A DNA stretch of 19,691 nt from the NCBI GenBank assembly GCA_945890595.1, contig CAMDCQ010000017.1:1-19691 (forward strand), written 5' to 3'. Positions 8,998-17,600 of the stretch are shown here, piece by piece. The position numbers and the translations under genes are program-made. Position 1 is the first letter of the stretch. Every line of letters starts with the position of its first letter. The notes under the pieces were generated by a model. It ran no database searches. It saw only the letters and a program-made list of their open reading frames with translations, and had not been told where the DNA came from. The DNA is from Chitinophaga pinensis. GTDB lineage: Bacteria > Bacteroidota > Bacteroidia > NS11-12g > UBA9320.

Positions 8998-9005
8998 TAT
9001 TTTTG
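8998..9005 (+). promoter_or_regulatory. Candidate -7 promoter box for the TPR gene
   Basis: TATTTTTG matches TAnnTTTG and is followed by CAC. A TTG lies 16 bp upstream (8979-8981), a little short for a -33 element. A second match, TAGCTTTG, is at 8984-8991. The gene starts at 9017. Confidence 0.42.
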
Positions 9006-9016
9006 CACAGTATAAA

Positions 9017-10849
9017 ATGAAGTCCATCTTCTTGTTTGCCTTAATTGTTGTTTCGTCTGTATGCTTTTCTCAAAGTACAGACGAAAAACTTGCTGCCCAG
9101 TTTTTTGAAAACCAGGAGTTCGAAAAGGCATCTGAACTGTATCGAAAACTTTATAAAGAGAATGACAACTCTATTTATATCTACGAAAACTACCTTCAAA
9201 CACTTATTGCACTAAAAGACCTTAAAACCGCGGAAAAATTGGTTGAAAAAGCCATAAAACAAAACCCTAAGCGCGGGAACTACGAGGTAGATTTAGGCTA
9301 TTTGTACTTGCGATTAGGTGAAAAGGAATCGGCAAAAAAGTATTTGGAGAAGGTTATAAAAGAATACTCAACAGATAAAAATCAAGTACTACTAATTGCC
9401 AACGCTTTAATGCAGCGCCAGTTAAACGATTACGCAATTGCGGCTTACGAACAGGGCACAAAAAAATTTGGTGCGCTCTCTTTTTATAATCAACTGCTTT
9501 CTCAATACAGAGTGATGGGAAACACAACGGCATTAACAGACTTTTCACTCGAGGTGCTTTCTGAAGAACAAAATGCTTTTGATTACATTATACGTGTACT
9601 AGACGTGGTTTACGAAAAACCAGAATCTGCCGAATACCTGCAACAACGCACACTGTTGTATGCCCAAAAAAACCCAGGAAATCCTGTGTTTGACGAATTA
9701 TTACTTGAGGTTTTTTTACAACAAAAGAAATACATGGCAGCCATGCGACAAGTTATTTCTCTGGATAAACGTAACGGAAATAGAGGATCTCGCGTTATGG
9801 GTTTTGCTAAATCCTGCGAGCAAAATAAAGAATATTCTTCGGCACTTAAGGCTTACGAATATGTCATAAATCTAGGAAAAGAAGAGCCGAATTATTTAGC
9901 GGCTGAACAAGGATTAATAAACTCACTTTACCTCAAAACCACCCATAGCATAAATCCAGATAAAGCAGAAGTAGCTGAACTTATTCAAAAAATAGAAGGT
10001 TTTGTAAACCTAAATGGGGTCAGTTTTAATACAGCCTACAGCCTATTTCGATTAGCGGAATTACAAATTTTTTATAACCATAATCCAACGGGGGGTAGTG
10101 CAATCTTAGAAAAAATAATAGCCACTCCTAGACTACAAATTCGTTTTTTGGCAGAGTGCAAGCTCCTGCTGGGAGATGCCTACCTTATGTTAAACAATGT
10201 GTGGGATGCCAAGCTAATGTATGGTCAAGTAGACAAAGAATTTATGGAAGACGCGCTGGGACAAGAAGCTAAGTTTAAAAATGCTAAACTGTCCTACTTT
10301 CAAGGTGATTTTGAATGGGCTGCATCTCAACTAGACATTTTAAAAACGGCAACCACACAACTTATAAGCAACAACGCCATTGAGCTATCCCTGCTTATAC
10401 AAGACAACACTGGACTTGATAGTACCACGGATGCCATGAAGGAATTCGCCTCAGCAGAGTTTCTGTTGTACCAAAATCAAATCGAGAAATGCACACAAAT
10501 ACTTAATATGCTGCCTTTTAAATATCCTAATCATACACTTAACGATGAAATATATTTTCTAAAAGCTAAGGTGCAAGAAAAATTAGGAAACTATGAAGAA
10601 GCCAATAAGCTTTACACCACCGTTTACGAAAAATACGGTGATGATATCCTAGCAGATAACGCCCTGTATAGATCTGCCAATATTACGCTGTATATTTTCA
10701 ACGATGCTCAAAAAGCACAAGCGCTTTTTGAAAAAGTTGTATTGAATTACAACTCCAGCCTTTTTGTAGTAGACGCCCGTAAAATGTATTTTGGCCTTAA
10801 AGAAGGATTAACCAAAGAAGAACTTTTTCGCGACGAATTGCTAAACTAG
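9017..10849 (+). CDS. Secreted tetratricopeptide-repeat protein
   Basis: The 610-residue protein begins with a signal peptide (MKSIFLFALIVVSSVCFSQ) and is then almost entirely helical. Degenerate TPR units are readable, for example AAQFFENQEFEKASELYRKL near the mature N-terminus, VDLGYLYLRLGEKESAKKYL around residues 95-115, and KLGNYEEANKLYTTVYEKYG and NAQKAQALFEK-type repeats near the C-terminus. It is probably a periplasmic or cell-envelope scaffold; no catalytic motif is seen and the partner is unknown. Its TAG stop at 10847-10849 lies within the apparently coding N-terminal extension of the next gene, so the two are probably translationally coupled. It is divergent from guaB with 180 bp between start codons. 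Confidence 0.88.
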   Translation: MKSIFLFALIVVSSVCFSQSTDEKLAAQFFENQEFEKASELYRKLYKENDNSIYIYENYLQTLIALKDLKTAEKLVEKAIKQNPKRGNYEVDLGYLYLRLGEKESAKKYLEKVIKEYSTDKNQVLLIANALMQRQLNDYAIAAYEQGTKKFGALSFYNQLLSQYRVMGNTTALTDFSLEVLSEEQNAFDYIIRVLDVVYEKPESAEYLQQRTLLYAQKNPGNPVFDELLLEVFLQQKKYMAAMRQVISLDKRNGNRGSRVMGFAKSCEQNKEYSSALKAYEYVINLGKEEPNYLAAEQGLINSLYLKTTHSINPDKAEVAELIQKIEGFVNLNGVSFNTAYSLFRLAELQIFYNHNPTGGSAILEKIIATPRLQIRFLAECKLLLGDAYLMLNNVWDAKLMYGQVDKEFMEDALGQEAKFKNAKLSYFQGDFEWAASQLDILKTATTQLISNNAIELSLLIQDNTGLDSTTDAMKEFASAEFLLYQNQIEKCTQILNMLPFKYPNHTLNDEIYFLKAKVQEKLGNYEEANKLYTTVYEKYGDDILADNALYRSANITLYIFNDAQKAQALFEKVVLNYNSSLFVVDARKMYFGLKEGLTKEELFRDELLN

Positions 10850-10857
10850 CTCTAGCC

Positions 10858-12306
10858 ATAAACAAGTATATTACATACCTTTTACTTGCGTTAGGATTTT
10901 TTATTCTCTCGGTTCCTCTTTGGCTCAATGTAGACCATTTGCCAATAAGACTATGGGATGAGTCTCGCAATGCCGTAAACGCTATTGAGATGTTGCAAAA
11001 TGGTGATTATATCATCCGTAGCTACGAAAACAAACCTGAAATTTGGAATCTGAAACCACCATTGCTTACTTGGTTGCAGGTAATCGCGATGCGCATAGTT
11101 GGACTAAACGAAATTGCCATTCGCTTGCCGTCCATTTTGGCGTCTATGGGCTCGCTTTTCATTTTATTTCTATGGACATTTAGGCTAACCAAGAGTTATG
11201 CATTTGCTTTTTTGGGTGCTGGCATTTTAGCTACATCTGCTGGTTTTTATGGCGAACACGTGGGTAGATTTGGAGATCACGATGCGCTATTGGTATTCTT
11301 TAGTACCGCCCTAACTTACAGTTGCTACCTCCATTACCTAACACACAAAAGTCGCTACTTGTATTGGTCGGCACTGGCTGTATGTTTGGGTATATTAACC
11401 AAGAGCATTGCTATACTTATCATGTTGCCCGGTATTGCATTATTTTTTGCAACACAAAAAAGGGCAATACAAACACTTGCCAACAACCATTTGTATTTTG
11501 CTATTACGCTCGGGCTCGTTCCTGTAATCAGTTATTACGGTGTAAGAGAATATTTACAACCCGGCTTTTTGCGGTTCGTTTGGAATGATGAGTTATTCCC
11601 GCGATACTTTAATTCAAGTGAAAATTTTGACTATCCGAGTGAAAATTTTTGGTATTATTTCAAACTATTATGGAATAAGCATATGGCTATATGGCCCCTA
11701 TTGCTTCCTCTTGTTTTGTCTGTTCCGTTCTTAAAACGTAAAAATGAGGGATGGCTATACTTATTAATAACATCTGTTTCCTACTTGCTCATTCTATCCA
11801 AAGGAACTAAAAACTACTGGTATGATGCATCGGTAATTCCGCTATTGTCTGCACTAATTGCCGTGAGTGTTCACGTTGTGTACTCTCGGTTATTTAAAAC
11901 TAAAACGTACGCTTTGGTGCTCGCATTCGGACTGCTATGCTTGCCCTTTGCCCAGGCGCATAACTATGCACTTTATCCTTCTGAAAAATATTATGAATGG
12001 GAAACCAATGGGATTTCTCACTTTTTAACCGATGAAAATCATCTTCAAAATCTAACAGCCAATACGCAACTACTTTTAGACACTACATACGGCTACGAAC
12101 CTCATCTTTTTTATGTAAAAAAACTTCGAATAGAAAAGCTGTTGCCGCTAGAACGAACCATTATTCAACACGTAAAAACGAGTGATACGTTACTTATTGG
12201 TCATGAAAGCACCTTAAATACTTTAAAATTGGGTTATGAAATTACGGTACTAGACAGCTCGTACAGCCATACTAAACTGGTGGCGGTAGGAAAATCCTTG
12301 CTATAA
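10858..12306 (+). CDS. ArnT-like (GT39) dolichyl-phosphate-type glycosyltransferase, unusual start
   Basis: A multi-pass inner-membrane glycosyltransferase that should move a sugar from a polyprenyl-phosphate donor to an envelope acceptor. The family N-terminal signature is present: LPIRLWDESRNAVNAIEML, with the Asp-Glu pair placed in the first periplasmic loop, then KPPLLTWLQ and HVGRFGDHDALLVFF, followed by many hydrophobic helices. The first conventional start is the TTG at 10939, but that would remove transmembrane helix 1, which is encoded in the same open frame just upstream (NKYITYLLLALGFFILSVPL). The frame is open back to 10801 without ATG, GTG, TTG or CTG. Candidate starts are ATA at 10858 (used here, alignable with the MNKY-type starts of relatives) or ATT at 10837. 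The stop overlaps the convergent barrel gene by 6 bp. Sugar and acceptor unknown. Confidence 0.85.
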   Translation: MNKYITYLLLALGFFILSVPLWLNVDHLPIRLWDESRNAVNAIEMLQNGDYIIRSYENKPEIWNLKPPLLTWLQVIAMRIVGLNEIAIRLPSILASMGSLFILFLWTFRLTKSYAFAFLGAGILATSAGFYGEHVGRFGDHDALLVFFSTALTYSCYLHYLTHKSRYLYWSALAVCLGILTKSIAILIMLPGIALFFATQKRAIQTLANNHLYFAITLGLVPVISYYGVREYLQPGFLRFVWNDELFPRYFNSSENFDYPSENFWYYFKLLWNKHMAIWPLLLPLVLSVPFLKRKNEGWLYLLITSVSYLLILSKGTKNYWYDASVIPLLSALIAVSVHVVYSRLFKTKTYALVLAFGLLCLPFAQAHNYALYPSEKYYEWETNGISHFLTDENHLQNLTANTQLLLDTTYGYEPHLFYVKKLRIEKLLPLERTIIQHVKTSDTLLIGHESTLNTLKLGYEITVLDSSYSHTKLVAVGKSLL

Positions 12307-13206
12307 GTAAAAACGATAAGCCAACTCTAGCCTTCCAAAGGCTCCATTTTCAAAATCAGTATTAAGCGGCACTCTATCATCACCAAAGCGAACTAAGCTT
12401 AATCCAAAATCTATCTTATCATTGTTTTGGTACACCCTAAACGAGCGGCCCAAAGAAGCGCCCGCCATTCCTCTTATTATTACGCCTTTTATAGGTTCGT
12501 AACCTATGTGCGCCGCTATTTCGTTAGACAAATGGTGCATGTAAAATGGGTATGCATAAATGGATATTCCTCCACCTTGTATATTATAGGACTTAACAGT
12601 GGCTCGCCAATTTACTCCTGCGGTTACCTTGGGTGTAATGCTATAATTTATCTTGGCATAAGAAGGAATCATTGCGTCTATTTCTAGCTTGTTTTTTTGA
12701 TAATACCCTCCAAAAAAAAGTGCGAAAAACGGCCCGAATCTGTCTCCGTTAATGTATGCTCCAAACTTATAATTGAAATACTCGCTCTTTTTCAGTTTGG
12801 CCAATATTATTCCGCCAATCTGATAGTCGTTTTTGGTCAAACTTTCTCCAAAATTAGAGGCTATCTTGGGCAATAAGAGATACGTTGTGCTCCACTTGTC
12901 TGAGTACTTTACATTCATTCCCAGTTTTAGTGTGTAAGCAGAGAAGGTAACCTCGTCTTCTTGTTGTTCAAAAAGCTTGGTTTGCAGCCGGTCATAAACC
13001 ACCCCAAAGAGCAACGAACTTCCGTTTTTTAACTTAACCGGGGCGGTTACATTAATGTTGGCTTTTTGTACGCTAGATGTGTTTAGGCTACTATCAAACT
13101 GATTTTGAGGTGTTTTTGTATACTCAGCAGTGGCTAAATCTACATATTCTTGAGCCTGCGCTACCTGGCATACACCAACCAAAATCAATAGTTTAACCAG
13201 ATTCAT
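12301..13206 (-). CDS. Outer-membrane beta-barrel protein, possibly DUF6268-like
   Basis: I take the ATG at 13206 (MNLVKLLILVGVCQVAQAQ, a clear signal peptide cleaved near AQAQ) rather than an in-frame TTG three codons upstream, giving 301 residues. The mature protein is a series of amphipathic strands: NVTAPVKLKNGSSLLFGVVYD, TYLLLPKIASNFGE, INGDRFGPFFALFFGGYY, and a closing strand ELAYRFYL. This resembles the DUF6268 family of predicted Bacteroidota barrels, although I cannot confirm that without a profile search. Function unknown. It overlaps the 3' end of the convergent glycosyltransferase gene by 6 bp and is divergent from dinB across about 140 bp. Confidence 0.8.
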   Translation of the reverse strand: MNLVKLLILVGVCQVAQAQEYVDLATAEYTKTPQNQFDSSLNTSSVQKANINVTAPVKLKNGSSLLFGVVYDRLQTKLFEQQEDEVTFSAYTLKLGMNVKYSDKWSTTYLLLPKIASNFGESLTKNDYQIGGIILAKLKKSEYFNYKFGAYINGDRFGPFFALFFGGYYQKNKLEIDAMIPSYAKINYSITPKVTAGVNWRATVKSYNIQGGGISIYAYPFYMHHLSNEIAAHIGYEPIKGVIIRGMAGASLGRSFRVYQNNDKIDFGLSLVRFGDDRVPLNTDFENGAFGRLELAYRFYL

Positions 13207-13315
13207 TTGATACAATTATAGGTTATTTTTTAAAAAAATAAAACACTACATATCAGCTCGTTGCGATTTCTCTTTGTATCACTTTACCATAATCATGATT
13301 TTTAATTTTCTTTTA

Positions 13316-13330
13316 GGCTATATTATAGCC
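13316..13330. promoter_or_regulatory. Palindrome upstream of dinB, candidate operator
   Basis: GGCTATATTATAGCC has perfect 7-bp arms around one central T. It lies 19 bp before the dinB start, with CTTTTA (13310-13315) on the left and its complement TAAAAG (13335-13340) on the right. The place and symmetry suit a repressor site for the dinB-dnaE pair. Arms of this size occur by chance about once per window, so position is the main argument. Confidence 0.35.
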
Positions 13331-13349
13331 CAAATAAAAGATAATTATT

Positions 13350-14561
13350 TTGTCAAAAACAATCGTACACATGGACCTAGACACTTTTTACGTGTCTGTA
13401 GAAAGACTACAGGACAATAGACTAGTGGGCGTGCCTGTACTGCTAGGCGGGGTAGGTGACAGAGGCGTAGTGGCTAGCTGCAGTTATGAGGCTCGCGCCT
13501 TTGGTGTGCACAGTGGCATGAGTATGAAAATGGCTCGACAATTATGTCCTGAAGGAATTGTAGTAAAAGGCGAGTCAGGCACCTACAGCAAGTATTCTAA
13601 AATGGTAACCGAAATAATACGAGAAGATGTGCCCGTACTCGAAAAAAGCAGTATAGACGAGTTTTATATAGACCTTACCGGAATGGACAAATTCTTTGGG
13701 TGCTATAAACTGGCCAGCCACATACGCGAGCGAATCATCAAAGAAACAGGTTTGCCCATTTCATTTGGCATGTCTATAAATAAAACCGTAAGCAAAATAG
13801 CCACGGGAGAAGCCAAACCCAACAACCAGCTAAACATAGACCTAGGATTAGAGAAGCCTTTTCTGGCACCGCTGCCCGTAGGTAAGATACCGATGATAGG
13901 TAAAAAAACCGCTTTTATGCTAAGCCGAATGGGCGTACAAAAAATATATACGTTACAAGAAATGCCGCTAGAACTGCTGGAAAAAGCCTTTGGAAAAAAC
14001 GGAAAAATGATGTGGGAAAAAGCCAATGCCATAGATCATAGCCCGCTCATTCCTTATCACGAAAAAAAGAGCATAAGTACCGAGCGCACTTTTATGAAAG
14101 ACACCATAGACGTACGCAAGCTTAAAGACATGGTAGTGGCCATGGTGGAGCAGTTGGCTTACGAACTCCGCCACGGAAAACGAGTGTGTTCTAACATCAG
14201 CATAAAACTTAGGTATTCTGACTTTCAAACCGTGAGCAAACAGAAACAAATACCCTACACTGCCTCTGACCACTCACTTATCGCTCATGCCAAAGAGCTC
14301 TTTGACTCGTTGTACAGTCGCCGCGTACGCATCCGCTTGGTGGGTGTTCGGCTGGGCGACTTAGCTGGCGGCGGGCACCAGATAGACCTGTTTAATGACG
14401 ACGACAAAATCATAAACCTATACCAAGCCATGGACGCCATGAAAAGCCGCTATGGTGCCAATGCCGTAAGACGTAGCGTGGCAATGGAAGTAAAAGGACT
14501 GGGCCGTGGAAATCCTTTTAGCGGAGAACCCAATGTGGTGCCTGCTCATCGGAATGCCTGA
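13350..14561 (+). CDS. dinB: Y-family DNA polymerase IV (translesion polymerase)
   Basis: A 403-residue lesion-bypass polymerase. The catalytic acidic residues are Asp9 (HMDLDTFY), Asp103 and Glu104 (SSIDEFYIDLTG). The block ASCSYEARAFGVHSGM (43-57), the palm segment TGLPISFGMSINKTVSKIATG and the GKIPMIGKK helix-hairpin region are intact. QIDLF at 344-348 matches the QxxLF beta-clamp binding motif. It starts at a TTG (13350); the ATG at 13371 would cut off the first beta strand carrying IVH, so TTG is preferred. dnaE follows after 54 bp. This pairing of a Y-family polymerase with a short DnaE is common in Bacteroidota and resembles the ImuB/DnaE2 mutasome, but no lexA/imuA-like gene is adjacent. 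Base composition looks richer in G+C than flanking genes. Confidence 0.95.
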   Translation: MSKTIVHMDLDTFYVSVERLQDNRLVGVPVLLGGVGDRGVVASCSYEARAFGVHSGMSMKMARQLCPEGIVVKGESGTYSKYSKMVTEIIREDVPVLEKSSIDEFYIDLTGMDKFFGCYKLASHIRERIIKETGLPISFGMSINKTVSKIATGEAKPNNQLNIDLGLEKPFLAPLPVGKIPMIGKKTAFMLSRMGVQKIYTLQEMPLELLEKAFGKNGKMMWEKANAIDHSPLIPYHEKKSISTERTFMKDTIDVRKLKDMVVAMVEQLAYELRHGKRVCSNISIKLRYSDFQTVSKQKQIPYTASDHSLIAHAKELFDSLYSRRVRIRLVGVRLGDLAGGGHQIDLFNDDDKIINLYQAMDAMKSRYGANAVRRSVAMEVKGLGRGNPFSGEPNVVPAHRNA

Positions 14562-14615
14562 GGTCTAGTCAACTCTAGTAACCTACAGACGCATCCAGCG
14601 AGCAAAAAAAGTAAA

Positions 14616-17600
14616 ATGTACCTAAACTGCCACACATATTACTCTTTCAAATACGGGACGATGTCGCCGAAGGAATTGTTGTGCGAGGCTAATTCGTCAT
14701 GTACGAACACGCCCTCGAGGCGTGTTCCTAAAGAAATCAAATTCGCTCTTACCGACATCAACAGCACATCTGGCTGCTTATATCACGCCATGGAATGCCA
14801 AAATAGAGGTTGGCCCGTTATACTCGGTGTGGATTTTCGCACGAGAAATAATCAGGATTTTATCGCAATAGCCACAGACAACATCGGTTTTCAAAACATC
14901 AACTTCTACCTATCAGACCTTTTAGCCAATAGAAACAAAACGCGAGATCCTATTATTGGAAACGCCTACATCATATACCCTTATAAAAATGCACCAAACA
15001 GACCCCTGCGTAATAATGAATATATTGGCGTGAATCATACAGAATTGTTTCTGTTTCAGAAACATGTAGGAACTGCCCTGCAGGGCAGTTCCTACATAAA
15101 AGGACGGGGCAATTCCCATGTCGATAAAAACAAATACGTCGCCCTAAACACGGTTACTTTTCGTAACAAACGAGATTTTAATGCACATCGCTTATTGCGA
15201 GCCATTGATAAAAATATGCTGCTCAGTAAATTGCCTTTGGAAGAACAAGGCGAAATGCACCATCAGTTTTATACCGAAAATAAACTGCGAAACCTGTATG
15301 CTGGTCACGAATACTTGCTAGAAAATACCCAAAAACTATTGGCAAGTTGTAACCTACATTTTGACTTTAACGACAAGTCGAAACTTGCCAATAAAAAAAC
15401 CTATTCGCAAACCCAAGCACAAGATGAAAAACTGCTACACCATCTGGCAGAAGAAGGATTAAAGTACCGTTACAAGGGAAACATCACTCCCGAAATAACT
15501 GAACGGCTACAACGTGAACTTCGAGTAATTAAGCAATGTAACTTTGTTCCCTATTTTTTAATAAACCACGGCATCGTAACCTACGCCAGAAGTAAAGGAT
15601 ATTTTTATGTGGGCAGAGGCAGCGGGGCCAATAGCTTGGTGGCTTACTTGCTGCGAATTACCAATGTAGATCCCATAGAACTCGACCTTTACTTTGAACG
15701 ATTTATAAACCCAAGCCGTAAGTCTCCTCCTGATTTTGATATTGATTTTAGTTGGCGAGACAGAAATGATGTAACCAAATACATTTTTGATACCTATCCC
15801 AATACCGCTTTAATGGGTGCTTTTGTTACATTTCAGGCTAAATCTGTAATCCGCGAAATAGGAAAAGTGCTAGGCTTGCCTGCCGACGAAATAAAAAACA
15901 TACAACGCGTTCGAGACCCAAATCAATTAGACCATGTTGCTCGCCTATGTCTGCTATACAGCCACTACATACACGGGTTTCCAAATCACCTGAGTGTGCA
16001 CAGCAGCGGCATAGTAGTTACCGAAAAACCCATCCAATATTACGGAGCTACGAGCATGCCTCCCAAGGGTTTTCCTACTGCTCACTTTGATATGCACATA
16101 GCCGAAGACGCGGGCATCTACAAATACGATGTTTTAGCTCAACGAGGCTTGGGCAAAATAAAAGATACCCTACAAGTGATTAAGCAAAACCAACCCGACG
16201 CCCCTGATTTTGATATAGACGACATCGACCGTTTTAAACAAGATGAACAAATAAAAGACTTACTCCGCAGAGGTGACGCTATTGGCTGTTTTTACGTAGA
16301 AAGTCCTGCCATGCGAGCGCTTATGAAAAAATTAGAAGTGGATGACTATCGGGGTTTGGTGGCGGCTAGTTCTATCATACGACCCGGTGTAAGCAACAGT
16401 GGCATGATGACTGAATATATAAAACGACACCGAGACCCCGAAGCTCGAAAAGCCACGCACCCAGTTCTTGCTAAAATACTACACGACACCTACGGTGTAA
16501 TGGTGTATCAAGAAGATGTGCTTAAAGTAGCGCATTATTTTGCTGGACTCACGCTAGAAGAATCTGACGTGCTAAGGCGCGGCATGAGTTTTAAATTCAG
16601 ACAAAGAACTGAGTTTAAGGAAATTGAAAAGCTTTTTTTTGACAACTGCACCGCCAAAGGGTATAAACCGAAACTAAGCCAAGAAGTGTGGACGCAAATA
16701 GAGAGTTTTGCCAGCTATGCTTTTGCCAAGGGGCACTCAGCCAGCTATGCGGTAGAAAGTTACCAAAGTCTTTTTTTAAAAGCCTACTACCCGCTGGAGT
16801 ATATGGTAGCTACTATTAACAATTTTGGTGGGTTTTATCGCACAGAGCAATATATACAAGAAGCACGGCTAAAAGGGGCCAGCGTAGAAGCTCCGTGTGT
16901 GAATGGAAGCCTGTTTATTACCACTATTTGTGGCAAGATCATTAAACTAGGGTTTCAGCACGTGGCGCAACTAGAGGTTAAAACGGTAAATGCGTTTCTA
17001 AAAGAACGTATAAATAACGGCGCCTTTACAGAATTAGACGACTTTGTAAATAGAGTGACCATTAGTTTGGAGCAGGTCATTATTCTCATTCGCGTAAACG
17101 CCTTTCGTTTTAGCAATAAAAGCAAGCATTGGCTGCTGTGGAAAGCCCATTTTCTGTTGGCTGAAACCAAGAGTAGCTTCTCTCATCCCAAGCTATTTGC
17201 TTTTCATAACCAAACCAAAAACGTGGCTATTCCAGAACTGGTAGGCATGCCCTACGAAGACCCGATGGACGAAATAGAATATTTGGGATTCCCACTCTGC
17301 TCACCGTTTGAATTGGTAGATGACGATATGATTACCCACAAAACAGTAGCTAGCGATTTTACCAAATTGCTACATCGCATCATTACTATAACGGGCTACT
17401 TGGTACACATCAAGCGTACCAAAACCAAGGGACGCATAGAACAAGAAATGTTTTTTGGGACATTTATGGACCGTGAAGGTGTTTTTTTTGACAGCGTTCA
17501 TTTTCCCTTGTCTGCTCAACAATATGCTTTCAGGGGTGGCGGCATTTATACACTTCGCGGCAAGGTTTCAGAAGACTTCGGGCACATAACGTTAGAAGCT

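Noticed and set aside
11617..11649. Direct repeat AGTGAAAATTTT twice, 21 bp apart, in the glycosyltransferase gene
   Set aside because: It encodes SENF twice in an ordinary loop; too short to call a repeat element.
13223..13241. A/T-only palindrome upstream of the second barrel gene
   Set aside because: Runs of T then A are common in AT-rich spacers; no stem with G-C pairs, so no terminator or operator is claimed.
15064..15097. Palindrome read as an intrinsic transcription terminator
   Set aside because: There is no T-run after the hairpin on either strand and the dnaE frame continues intact through it.
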